DNA of 64,000 nt from Caldilineaceae bacterium (GTDB taxonomy: Bacteria; Chloroflexota; Anaerolineae; Caldilineales; Caldilineaceae): positions 1-64,000 of the forward strand of contig JAJEDI010000053.1 in the NCBI GenBank assembly GCA_022821585.1, given 5' to 3'. Made by a program: the position numbers and the translations under genes. Position 1 is the first letter of the stretch, and each line of letters starts with the position of its first letter. The notes beneath the pieces were generated by a model. The model saw only the letters and a list, made by a program, of their open reading frames with translations, did not search any database and had not been told where the DNA came from. Of the stretch, positions 42,226-50,684 are shown piece by piece.

Positions 42226-42509
42226 CGTCTGCCTCCATGGAAATCGCCCCGTCCTGAACCGAGCTCAAATGGCGAAGCGGTAGCGCATAAAACAATGGTG
42301 GTCATTCTGGGCATGCCGCAGTTCCCCTGGGCATCATCCAGGAAGAGAATCGCATCCTATCCTTTCCAAACCAGGTAACTATATCACGCCCGCGTGGAGA
42401 TGAGGGGATTCACACGGCCCAGAATGACCAAGGCCTGGAAACGGCGGCAAGAATGCCCGTTCCCAGACCGTCTCAGCAAGTGCTGTTGACCACCAACGAC
42501 TGCCTGCTT
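42226..42509. other. Intergenic gap in the minus-strand operon
   Basis: No coding sequence, and no clear promoter or terminator seen in these 284 bp. Confidence 0.4.
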
Positions 42510-43301
42510 TCATCCCAACATCTCATCACCCACACTCGCAATCCACTCCCGCGTCCATTCCACCGTCTCCAACTCCATGTCGCAGATACAGCTCGCCAGA
42601 AAGATCATCCCCTCGATGCGTCCCGCGTGCAGCCAGCGCAAGGCCGTCTCGCACTGCATCTGCATCGACTCCACTGGCATCGTCTGGCGCTGTCCATAGT
42701 CGTACATGTACAAGCCCAACAGTTTGCGGCTTTCAGGCGCGATCTCCTCACACCGGGTCATGTTCTCTTCTAGGTCCTTCAGGTCCGGCTCTATCCACGT
42801 CCACAGAGAGACCCAATCGCAGAGTGCAAGATGGCGCTCCAGGGGCATATCGAGTTGATAAGTATAGAGTGTGACCCCCAGACCCAACCTACGCCCGCCC
42901 ACCTCAAATTGACTGCGCAGCGACTGCAGTTCCTCGACCGAAAGCACGCCCAGATCGCCCCCGTCCTGCGGCCGCCTGAAGAAGTCGTCCATGAAGACGC
43001 CAATGATGTTCGGATTGCGCCCCGCCAACTCCAGCACATGCCTGCGCTCCTCCTCCGAAGAACGCCCCGCGCCGCCTACCACCGACCAGAACACCTGCTG
43101 TAGCCTCCGAAAAGGGACTGCGTACTGGTCAAAGGGCATCTCCGGCTTGTCATGGTATCGCACCATGATCATATTGTGCACGTCCATATAGTATGCGGCC
43201 TCCACCGGCGTAATGCGCGATGTGCGTCCGATTGCCCATTCCGTGTCATGGCTGCCTGCCTCATGGGCCCAAAGCCACATCCGATCGCGTACTGTTTCCA
43301 T
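42510..43301 (-). CDS. TIM-barrel-like hypothetical protein
   Basis: The 263-residue product begins METVRDRMWLWAHEAGSHD and shows TIM-barrel-like strands: IMVRYHDKPEMPF, IIGVFMDDFFRRPQ (Asp-Asp after a strand end), LGLGVTLYTYQLD, CDWVSLWTWIEPDL, LGLYMYDYGQRQTMP and EGMIFLASCICD. Such strand-end acidic residues resemble glycosidase- or amidohydrolase-like barrels in sugar clusters, but no catalytic set is certain. No signal peptide. It sits between the permease gene at 43336 and the dioxygenase gene, so a role in the same sugar route is possible. I cannot name the family. Confidence 0.6.
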   Translation of the reverse strand: METVRDRMWLWAHEAGSHDTEWAIGRTSRITPVEAAYYMDVHNMIMVRYHDKPEMPFDQYAVPFRRLQQVFWSVVGGAGRSSEEERRHVLELAGRNPNIIGVFMDDFFRRPQDGGDLGVLSVEELQSLRSQFEVGGRRLGLGVTLYTYQLDMPLERHLALCDWVSLWTWIEPDLKDLEENMTRCEEIAPESRKLLGLYMYDYGQRQTMPVESMQMQCETALRWLHAGRIEGMIFLASCICDMELETVEWTREWIASVGDEMLG

Positions 43302-43335
43302 GATATTGTCCTTAGTAGTGATGTTGGGCGCAAAG

Positions 43336-44217
43336 CTAAAGTTTGAGACCGCCTGCAGTCAGACCTTCGACGAACAGGCGGCTGGTGAATGCGAATAGAA
43401 GCACCAGCGGTAACGACGCAATAATGTAGCCCGCCATCTGTGTCCCAATCTGCTGACCAAGCTGATCATTGAAGATCAGCAACGCCACTGGAATCGTAAA
43501 CAACTCCTTTTTCGTCCCGATGGTCAGATATGGCCAGAAGATGTCGTTCCAGGTGCCCAGCACCTGCAGAATCGCGACAACACCCGCAATGTGTTTGGAA
43601 AGAGGAAGCGCAATGTTCCAGAAACACCTGAATTCACTTGCCCCGTCAATGCGAGCCGATTCGAAATACTCTGACGGAATTGAGACGAAAAATGTGCGCA
43701 TAAGAAATACAGCCATCACCTGGCCTGCAGCGATGTAGGGCAACAGAAGCGCCCACATTGTCTGAAAAAGACCCAGCTTATGGACCACAACAAAGCGCGG
43801 CACCAAAGTCAGAATCGCCGGAATCATCAGCAGGGACAGGATAATGACGAACACCGTGTCCTTGCCCAGAAAGTCAAAGCGCGCAAATACATATGCCGAC
43901 AAGGAGCCGAAAAAGAGCACACCAATACAGGAAACCGTGCTTACGATCACACTGTTTAGTATTGACTGCGAAACGACGCGCCAAGCCGCAGGAAAGGTCT
44001 GGTGATAATATAAGGGAAAGGTGAGTCCCCACGGGTTGAAGTCAAACTGCGCCCGCGACTTGGCCGCGATGAAAAGCGCAAGAAGCATCGGCACCATCAT
44101 CAAAACGATCAGTACTAAAATGACCGAGACCGGCCAGTGACGCACCCAGTACCTTACTATACGGGGCCATCTTCTTCCTTCAACGAGTGCTGATCCGCCT
44201 GCTTGAACTGTACTCAC
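43336..44217 (-). CDS. Carbohydrate ABC transporter permease (MalG/LacG type)
   Basis: The 293-residue product from a GTG has six membrane helices and the MalG EAA loop IPSEYFESARIDGASEFRCFWNIALPLSKHIAG near 195-225. The Asn-Asp-Phe phrase of the family appears as LGTWNDIFWPYLTIG, and it ends SRLFVEGLTAGGLKL like other MalG permeases (the '--L-GLT-GavKG' tail). It pairs with the MalF-type permease encoded upstream (44316) to carry a sugar delivered by the lipoprotein encoded at 45367. The MsiK-type ATPase is not encoded here and may be shared. Confidence 0.9.
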   Translation of the reverse strand: MSTVQAGGSALVEGRRWPRIVRYWVRHWPVSVILVLIVLMMVPMLLALFIAAKSRAQFDFNPWGLTFPLYYHQTFPAAWRVVSQSILNSVIVSTVSCIGVLFFGSLSAYVFARFDFLGKDTVFVIILSLLMIPAILTLVPRFVVVHKLGLFQTMWALLLPYIAAGQVMAVFLMRTFFVSIPSEYFESARIDGASEFRCFWNIALPLSKHIAGVVAILQVLGTWNDIFWPYLTIGTKKELFTIPVALLIFNDQLGQQIGTQMAGYIIASLPLVLLFAFTSRLFVEGLTAGGLKL

Positions 44218-44315
44218 GAAAGTTCCTCCCGGTTGCAGATATCGCGGCCTTCTTTATGAAAACCTCGCCCGTGATATCGCGGATGAAATCACGAGTAGTC
44301 AGTCCCGGAGGTTGT

Positions 44316-45350
44316 TCAGGCGCGTTCCTCCCGGAAGATCCGCATACTGGCTAGAGTCAGAAGCAATATCGTAACAAAGATGAATACACCGATCGCAGAT
44401 GCATAACCCATGCGATGATAGTTAAAGGCGTTGTAGTATAGCCAAAGCCCAGGCACCATCGTTGACTTAATCGGCCCACCTTCTGTCATCACGAAGACTA
44501 CCTCGAATATTTGGATGCTGGCGATGATCGCCCGCACGAGATTGAGCTTAATCTGGCCAAATACCAGTGGTATGTCCAGTCGCCAGATTCTCTGTAGCCT
44601 GCTGGCGCCGTCCAACTCCGACGATTCCAGTATCTCTCCGTTTATGTTCTGCAACCCGGCCAGGGTGATCAAAGTGTTCACACCATTCACCCACGGGAAC
44701 CCGGAAAAAGTGAGCGCCCAAATCGCGATCCTCGGGTCGCCAAGCCAGACGCGCGTCCAGCTCTCTAGTCCGATGGCAGTAAGAAATGCATTGAGCAGCC
44801 CGACAGAGCCATCATAGATAAAGCGCCAGAGCAGAAAGACAACGATGCCCGGAATAATGGCCGGCAAAATCATGCCGATGCGAAACCAGTACTTCCAACG
44901 CATGCTCTTGACGGCAAATATCAGTTCCGCCACGACCAGCGGGATCACCGTGGCCTGAAACATGATCCAGACCGTGATGATGCCTACGTTTCTGAGCGAT
45001 CGCAGAAACGTCCTGTCTTGCGTAAACATGCGCACAAAGTTGTCTATTCCAACCCATGTAGCAGGTAGCCCGATGTCCCATTCGAAGAAGGAGTGATAGA
45101 CGGCCAAAAACGCGGGGTAGTAGTCAAAGACAAGGAGGCCGAGAAGCGTGGGCAGCAAGACAGCGTAGTAGGGCAAAGCGTGACGAACACGCCGTCTCAG
45201 GCCGTGCTTCGCCCTAACGCTCCCCTGACTGGCCGGAACTCCTGCTTGAGGTTGCCCTGCCGTGGGTGGCCGCTCTTCGGTTTGACCTGCTTGTTGACCG
45301 GCTGCGACTCCTCCGAACCGGCCAACAAGCCAGGATTTCAATAGACCCAT
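44316..45350 (-). CDS. Carbohydrate ABC transporter permease (MalF/UgpA type)
   Basis: The 344-residue protein has a Gly/Gln/Pro-rich cytosolic lead of about 50 residues, then six helices beginning ALPYYAVLLPTLLGLLVFDYYPAF. The family phrase FFEWDIGLPATWVGIDNFVRMF follows, and the EAA loop is NINGEILESSELDGASRLQRIWRLDIPLVFGQ. It ends with a helix and IFREERA. It is the first permease after the binding-protein gene and forms the other half of the channel. The long hydrophilic N-terminus is unusual but has no recognisable motif. Confidence 0.9.
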   Translation of the reverse strand: MGLLKSWLVGRFGGVAAGQQAGQTEERPPTAGQPQAGVPASQGSVRAKHGLRRRVRHALPYYAVLLPTLLGLLVFDYYPAFLAVYHSFFEWDIGLPATWVGIDNFVRMFTQDRTFLRSLRNVGIITVWIMFQATVIPLVVAELIFAVKSMRWKYWFRIGMILPAIIPGIVVFLLWRFIYDGSVGLLNAFLTAIGLESWTRVWLGDPRIAIWALTFSGFPWVNGVNTLITLAGLQNINGEILESSELDGASRLQRIWRLDIPLVFGQIKLNLVRAIIASIQIFEVVFVMTEGGPIKSTMVPGLWLYYNAFNYHRMGYASAIGVFIFVTILLLTLASMRIFREERA

Positions 45351-45366
45351 ACGGTCTGACCACTAT

Positions 45367-46875
45367 CTACTCAAAACCAAGCGCCGAGCAGTCCACTTCG
45401 TTGTCGCTGATAAAATCGGACGCGTACAACGTCATGATCTCATCAATCTGCGCGACTGCGTCGTCAAGCGTCAACTGGTCAAGAATATACGCGTTCTTGA
45501 GATCCCAAATCTCCAAACGCGACTCCAGGTTGGTTTTGTCGTAATAGGTCCACATCGCTGCTTCACCCTCATGGTCCTGGAGATTTTCCAGAATCGAAAT
45601 CAGGTCCGGGTCAGCGGGCGTCGCGCCTTTCTGTAATGGCAGTACGTTGCCCAGATCGTTGATCAGTCGCTCCGCGTTCTGTGGAGCGCTCAGGTACATC
45701 AGAAAATCTGCCGCAAGATCGACAAGCCCATCCTCAATGGCGGTCTTGGTGATTGCAAAACCGCCTGGCGCACCACCAATAGGAGGCGCAGGTGTCCCGG
45801 TGCAAACCGGCGAACTCTCCTGTGTACACTTAGGCGCATAAAACATTCCCCACTCGAATTCAATGTTTGGGTTCAGTTTGTTTTGCTTTACACGCCAACT
45901 CCCATCCTCCACCACCACGATGTCACCCTGCAACCATTTTGTGATGGCATTAGCGTTCTTATCGGTCCAATCCTTCGTACGGAATTTGGCGACCTCCTTC
46001 ATCAGGCGCATCCATTCCCGATACTCAGGGGTTTCGGCTAGAAATACGCCTCTGTCGATAGCGCAGGCTACCTCCTCAAAGTTGGCCGGACCACCGTCAG
46101 GATTTACCTGAGGGGTCAACTCCGCCATGATGCTGCCGCCCAACTGCCCAAGCGTCTCATACATGAACCAGGAACCAATCCCTCCATAGGGAGTGTAGCC
46201 GGCATCCTGCAACGCCTGAAAGACATCGAGCAACTCCGCTAACGTCGTCGGAACCTCGACCCCGACTTCCTCAAAAATGTCCTTGTTGTAGAACATCATC
46301 GAAGTCACAATCGAGTAGTTGAGCGTGTAATGTGAACCCAAAATGCGGTTCGCCTGGAAAGGCACCTCGTAGAAGAGATCCAACCACCTTTCGCTGCCCG
46401 GCTCGCCCGCCTCAACGTAATGGTTCGGCTGCTCCAAATAGGAATCTAAGTTGACCCACCAGCCCTTTCCGATCTCCTCTACCTGGTCCCGGGTCAGCGT
46501 GTAGACTACGTGGGGAATCGTGCCGGCAGTCATGTTTGTGACAATGTACTCTCGACTGCTGACATCGCCGGGAGGGGGCTGAACCAACTCGATCTCCACA
46601 CCTGGATGCAACGCCTGGTATTCGTCGATCAAGGTAAGTATCATATTGTGTGGATTCGGGTTGGTTTCACTCCACTCCATACTTTCGGACGGGTAATAGG
46701 ATCCAGGGTTCAACGTGAGCTTGCCTGTCAGGGCCCCCGAATCACCGCTATCCATCGCTTCGTCAGCCGCCATGTCCTGGCCTGTTTCTGCGGCCGGAGC
46801 GGCGACGCATGCCGACGCCAAGAGTGCAAGCGCCAGCAAAATGCCAATGACCCGAAATCGTTTCACCAACATCAT
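45367..46875 (-). CDS. Carbohydrate ABC transporter substrate-binding lipoprotein, family 1
   Basis: GGAGAGGAGCC precedes ATGATG. The 502-residue product has a lipoprotein signal with LLASAC (Cys23), then an acidic linker (AADEAMDSGDSG). The body shows the family-1 pattern: LIDEYQALHPGVEIELVQPP, MFYNKDIFEEVGVEVPTTLAELLDVFQAL, GDIVVVEDGSWRVKQ, GGAPGGFAITKTAI and a C-terminal helix region with LSAPQNAERLIND. It captures an unknown sugar outside the cell. As first gene of the minus-strand operon it is expressed from the promoter at 47402-47430, giving an unusually long leader. Confidence 0.92.
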   Translation of the reverse strand: MMLVKRFRVIGILLALALLASACVAAPAAETGQDMAADEAMDSGDSGALTGKLTLNPGSYYPSESMEWSETNPNPHNMILTLIDEYQALHPGVEIELVQPPPGDVSSREYIVTNMTAGTIPHVVYTLTRDQVEEIGKGWWVNLDSYLEQPNHYVEAGEPGSERWLDLFYEVPFQANRILGSHYTLNYSIVTSMMFYNKDIFEEVGVEVPTTLAELLDVFQALQDAGYTPYGGIGSWFMYETLGQLGGSIMAELTPQVNPDGGPANFEEVACAIDRGVFLAETPEYREWMRLMKEVAKFRTKDWTDKNANAITKWLQGDIVVVEDGSWRVKQNKLNPNIEFEWGMFYAPKCTQESSPVCTGTPAPPIGGAPGGFAITKTAIEDGLVDLAADFLMYLSAPQNAERLINDLGNVLPLQKGATPADPDLISILENLQDHEGEAAMWTYYDKTNLESRLEIWDLKNAYILDQLTLDDAVAQIDEIMTLYASDFISDNEVDCSALGFE

Positions 46876-47196
46876 GGCTCCTCTCCTTTTCCAATGGACA
46901 TCGCTGAACTAAACTCTCTACCCCGCTCCGGCGCGCCGGGTCCGACATCAACAGATCATGCAATCGTTTTTTCTACGCCTTCACGTGGGTTCATTCCTGC
47001 ACATTCGGCGGTCTACGCGGTTGACGCGTCCACGGTCTGTACATGGACCACTGCCCGGCTTCGTAATCCTCCTTTCTCAGGCCGGTAGAAAGTGTGCGAA
47101 TGGCGGTTCCCGGCTAAGATCGTGTGTCGGCGCTCAGTTATCGTAATGTAAAGTGGAGGTTGCCCCTTCGCCCGCACTGACTGCTGTTCATAACGC

Positions 47197-47210
47197 GAAA
47201 TAGCTGTTTC
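47197..47210. promoter_or_regulatory. Candidate LacI-family operator
   Basis: GAAATAGCTGTTTC is a near-perfect palindrome (GAAA-n-AGCT-n-TTTC) in the leader of the sugar operon, the symmetry and size typical of LacI-type sites. No regulator gene is adjacent. Confidence 0.3.
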
Positions 47211-47401
47211 TGGCCTGGAATCGGCATCTGCCTCCCAGAATACAATTGTCTGGAAGTGAGATGGCAAAGGGCGCCAGATACTGATCTTCACTACTCCGTG
47301 ATCAACATGTCCGTCAACGATGGGCAGACTCTCTTCACAGATCTCTGCAGAGAAAAATCGGACTCGAAATTGCCACTGTGTCCATTGACGCGGATACGGT
47401 C

Positions 47402-47430
47402 AGTATAGTGAACTGGATTCTGTCTGTCAA
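47402..47430 (-). promoter_or_regulatory. Promoter of the carbohydrate operon
   Basis: Minus-strand TTGACA (complement of 47425-47430), a 17-bp spacer and TATACT (complement of 47402-47407). Transcription would start near 47395, about 520 nt before the binding-protein gene. Confidence 0.65.
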
Positions 47431-47847
47431 ACAATATTTTATTGATAATGGGATTCAAGATGAAGCTGACTCGTTCCATATGCTACTCAGAATCGATGAT
47501 TGCCCTTCTTGCCCAAGATCGGTCAGAGCAATTTTGCGAAGGCAACGGATAGCGTTTTACCAGCGCAGGCCTTGGAATTCCACCCGGAAAGATGGCCGCC
47601 TGCGTAGCAATCGCGCCGCGCATTCACCCCCATTTCGGTATGTTTTCGGATAAGGAGAAAGACCGAAATCATTTGACAGCCAATCTTTTGCCGTGCCATA
47701 ATTATTGAATCCGCCGCTGCCTGGTAAGGGCGCGGTTCAAGTTCTGAGCGCCGCGCAATGCCTATGCCTGAGGCCATGCGCCTGTTCCCAACTCCGCCCC
47801 CGGGTCCCCGCCCATTGCAGCGGGCAAACGCCAGCTTGGGAGGAACC

Positions 47848-49227
47848 ATGCCGATTCGCTTTCGCGTCCTGATCGTATGGGCAATGGCAATTCTGCCCCT
47901 CTTAATCAGCAGCTGCTACCCCTTCCAGAGAGATATCACGCAGATCCTGACACCTGCCGCGCCACTTCCTGTGGAAGAACCCGCAGAGCCGGCCGAGCCG
48001 GAACCGGTGACCTTGACGGCAACCGTGCATGTCAACGCGCTGCGGGTGCGCCAGGCTGCCAGTGCAGAGACGCCAATTATCGCCGGCCTGCTCAAGGGCG
48101 ACGTCATCACTGTGATCGGGCGGACCGAAGACATCAGCTGGCTGAAAGTGAAGGTGCCGGACATAGGAACAATCGGCTGGATCTGGGCCGAAGATGTATC
48201 TCTGGAAGGAGACGCCGCCCTCCTGTCCGTCCCTGAAGACGGGCAGATGGCCGCCGAACCAGAAGACGCCATGAGTGCTGCGACGGAAGATGCAACGGCC
48301 GAAGAGGAAGCCGGCGATGGAGAAATGGCCGCCGACGAGGAAAAGACCGACGATGAATCGATGGCACTCGGTGACCTGGAGCCGAGCATCGCAGTCCTCC
48401 CTCAGGAAGTGATCAAGGGCCAGGTTACGATTGCTGAAGCCGTCGTCCCGGCGGAAGGCTGGGTCGTCATTCACGCCGACGATGCCGGCTCATTCGGGCC
48501 GATCATCGGGCAGGCGCACCTGGAGCCCGGAGTAACGACTGATTTGGCCGTAAACATAGATGTCGATGCCGCCACGGAGACTCTCTATGCCATGCTCCAT
48601 ACAGATGGTGGCGTCTTCGACGTCTTCGAGTTTCCCGGCACCGATATGCCGGTGCTGAAAAACGGCGCGCCAATAAGCCCGGCCTTTACGATAACGATTT
48701 CCGAAATGTCCCTCTCTGACGAACAGGCGGACACAGAGGAGACGGTGCCCGTCACCACGCCGACCGACGAGCCGCTGCTCCAGGTGGGCGATGTCACCAG
48801 GCACCTGGCAATCGTCACCACCCGTGCCCTGCGCGTGCGCAGCAAGCCGGAAACCATCGCCGAGGTCCTGGCAGGCGTCGCCGTCGGCGAAGCCTATCCT
48901 GTGGCCGGATTCAGCTCCGATGAGCACTGGGTCGCGATCTTCTTCCCCGATATCGAGGACCCGGTCTGGATTGCAGCCTCGCTCGTGGAGTTGCGGGACA
49001 TAGAGCTGAGAGTGCAAATGGGCCGCGCTACCATCGAAACCGGCCAGGGCGGCCGCTTGCGATTGCGCGGCGCGCCATCTCTGGAGGCGCCGATCGTCGG
49101 CTACGTCCCCGACGACGAAACTTACGATACGCTCGGCTACAGTGAGGATGGCCAGTGGGCGCTGCTGGTCGGTACAGGCGTTGAGGGCGCCACCTGGGCC
49201 TCAGTTTCGTTCCTGCTGTTTCAGTAG
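47848..49227 (+). CDS. SH3-domain lipoprotein
   Basis: ATG 47848 is preceded by GGGAGGA; an upstream in-frame start lacks one. The 459-residue product has a lipobox LLISSC (Cys23), then three bacterial SH3 (SH3b) units. Unit 1 is about residues 50-115 (LTATVHVNALRVRQAASAET...IGWIWAEDV), unit 2 about 312-375 (VTTRALRVRSKPETI...PVWIAASLVEL) and unit 3 about 390-459 (GGRLRLRGAPSLEAP...TWASVSFLLF). Between 1 and 2 lie an acidic linker and a DUF7282-like beta domain (EAVVPAEGWVVIHADDAGSFGPIIGQ). SH3b domains bind cell-wall peptides or other ligands, so an extracytoplasmic, envelope-associated role is expected. No enzyme domain is present. Confidence 0.8.
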   Translation: MPIRFRVLIVWAMAILPLLISSCYPFQRDITQILTPAAPLPVEEPAEPAEPEPVTLTATVHVNALRVRQAASAETPIIAGLLKGDVITVIGRTEDISWLKVKVPDIGTIGWIWAEDVSLEGDAALLSVPEDGQMAAEPEDAMSAATEDATAEEEAGDGEMAADEEKTDDESMALGDLEPSIAVLPQEVIKGQVTIAEAVVPAEGWVVIHADDAGSFGPIIGQAHLEPGVTTDLAVNIDVDAATETLYAMLHTDGGVFDVFEFPGTDMPVLKNGAPISPAFTITISEMSLSDEQADTEETVPVTTPTDEPLLQVGDVTRHLAIVTTRALRVRSKPETIAEVLAGVAVGEAYPVAGFSSDEHWVAIFFPDIEDPVWIAASLVELRDIELRVQMGRATIETGQGGRLRLRGAPSLEAPIVGYVPDDETYDTLGYSEDGQWALLVGTGVEGATWASVSFLLFQ

Positions 49228-49418
49228 CGGTTCCATTTTGCCCGCCGCAGTCAAAAGGATACCGGTACTCGCTCCAAAAGGTCTCAAACAACGCAAGAGC
49301 GGCAGTTTCCACCTGAGACTGCTGCTCTTTCTTTCTGTGCTTTGCTTCCGCCCGCCCGACCTGCCAGCGCCAAAAGGTAGCCCCGGCACCTCAGCCATTT
49401 TCACCACGCCGAAATACG

Positions 49419-49904
49419 CTATTCGTCGCGCGTAAGCGCCCAGGAGTCCGCCCAACTCTCTGGAATGGGTAGGTTGTTGGCGTAAATCAGGTTGATCAAC
49501 TGGCCGTGGTGATGTGCCTCATGTTCAACCAACCGGTAGTAACCTGCCAGCGGCGTCGATCCATTCTCAAAGACGTGCAGCCAGTCCACCTTCTCGAAAG
49601 TCGCCAGCAGGGCCCTGTCTGCCGCCTCCATCCCCTGGCGCACCCGTTCAACCGGCAGCACTTCTCCAGCAGGCGCAGGTTGCAGACTGCAATCCCAGCC
49701 CTGCATCCCCCCTTCCAGCAACACGGGCGGCCAGCTTTCCTGAGTGCCCAACATACAGTAGAACTGATAGAGAATGTTCTGGGATTCGTCAAAGGGCAGC
49801 CGGGCATTCAGATCGGCATCGGCCAGAACATCCATCAGATCATAGGTGCGTCCGCGCAGGTCCTGCCAGTGGATTTGTACGCTCTCCAAAATAGTCTGAG
49901 TCAT
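49419..49904 (-). CDS. DinB family protein
   Basis: The 161-residue product has the DinB-like four-helix layout. Its metal-binding-type His are in LAGYYRLVEHEAHHHGQLINLIYANN, the C-terminal H-x3-H-x-G-Q motif. The start is MTQTILESVQIHWQDLRGRTYDLMD with FDESQNILYQFYCMLGTQESW. DinB/YfiT proteins bind a divalent metal and may transfer thiol groups; most are uncharacterised. The third His of the usual triad could be the early His13. It stands alone, convergent to the SH3 lipoprotein. Confidence 0.75.
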   Translation of the reverse strand: MTQTILESVQIHWQDLRGRTYDLMDVLADADLNARLPFDESQNILYQFYCMLGTQESWPPVLLEGGMQGWDCSLQPAPAGEVLPVERVRQGMEAADRALLATFEKVDWLHVFENGSTPLAGYYRLVEHEAHHHGQLINLIYANNLPIPESWADSWALTRDE

Positions 49905-50684
49905 CTTCTCCTCGTCCTATGCGGTTCTGTCGGTTGTCAAAGGAAGTTTGGCAGACCCGGCACAAACAGTGCTCAAGGTCTCGTAACCGCCGGCCACTGG
50001 GGTCTACCGGTACCAGTATAACACGGTGGTACGCCCTGGAACTGTTTTGCGGACCGAAGGGGTGCATCCCAAAATGGGGGTGAACAGTCGCATTCCTCTG
50101 GAGGCAACCAAGCCACGGTCAGTTCCCATTCCAGTTTCCGCCAGAATTAGCGACGCCTCTGACCACCGACTACTGCCTTTCTGGGCGGTCGGGCCTATTC
50201 GGCCCTCCCTTGTGGGGGGGCTCCGCCCCCGCAACGCCCCCTCCTACAACATGCCTCGTCGACCGGGTGTCGATATTGGTGACAGGTGCCTATTCGAGGG
50301 TGTCTAGCCAGACCACATCCCGGCAGTCCCATAAGATTCCCGTAGGTGCCAGCCAAGTACCTGCCCTCGCACCCTCCCCAACTGACGGACGCCACCGTAC
50401 GGCTAGGCCTGGCGCCTACACTGCGTCTCGCCCAAAGACGGTAAACAGTTCCAGCCACCGCTGGCACTGATTCCCGCCAGACTGTTCCCACCCCAAATCT
50501 GGGATGCACCCGACTGGAGCGCTGCGACTTCCAGAACTGCTCACGCAGCCACCGCCCATCGAAAATCAACAGAACCTGTTCCCCCAATCCAGGACATCCG
50601 CACGCGCCCATCAACTAGCGCGCACATGCTGCCTATGATAGGATTCCCAGCAAAAGACGTTGGTCGACTCCGAGGCCGTTGCAC
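49905..50684. other. Intergenic region with an 84-bp repeat copy
   Basis: About 780 bp between divergent genes. It contains the second copy of the 84-bp element (50183-50264); otherwise no gene or clear promoter is supported. Confidence 0.45.
50183..50264. repeat. 84-bp dispersed repeat, copy 2
   Basis: Near-identical to 9596-9679; see that entry for the hairpins. Here it lies upstream of the sulfatase gene. Confidence 0.65.

Larger units (their letters stand above)
46876..47847. other. Long divergent intergenic region / leader of the sugar operon
   Basis: About 970 bp between divergent genes. The minus-strand promoter (47402-47430) and a LacI-like palindrome (47197-47210) are annotated separately, so about 520 bp is transcribed leader. 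Short frames in it (for example minus 47291-47013) lack support. The plus-strand start at 47848 has GGGAGGA; its promoter was not identified. Confidence 0.45.

Noticed and set aside
47013-47291. Minus-strand frame in the sugar-operon leader
   Set aside because: No recognisable motif, poor codon use, weak start; more likely untranslated leader.
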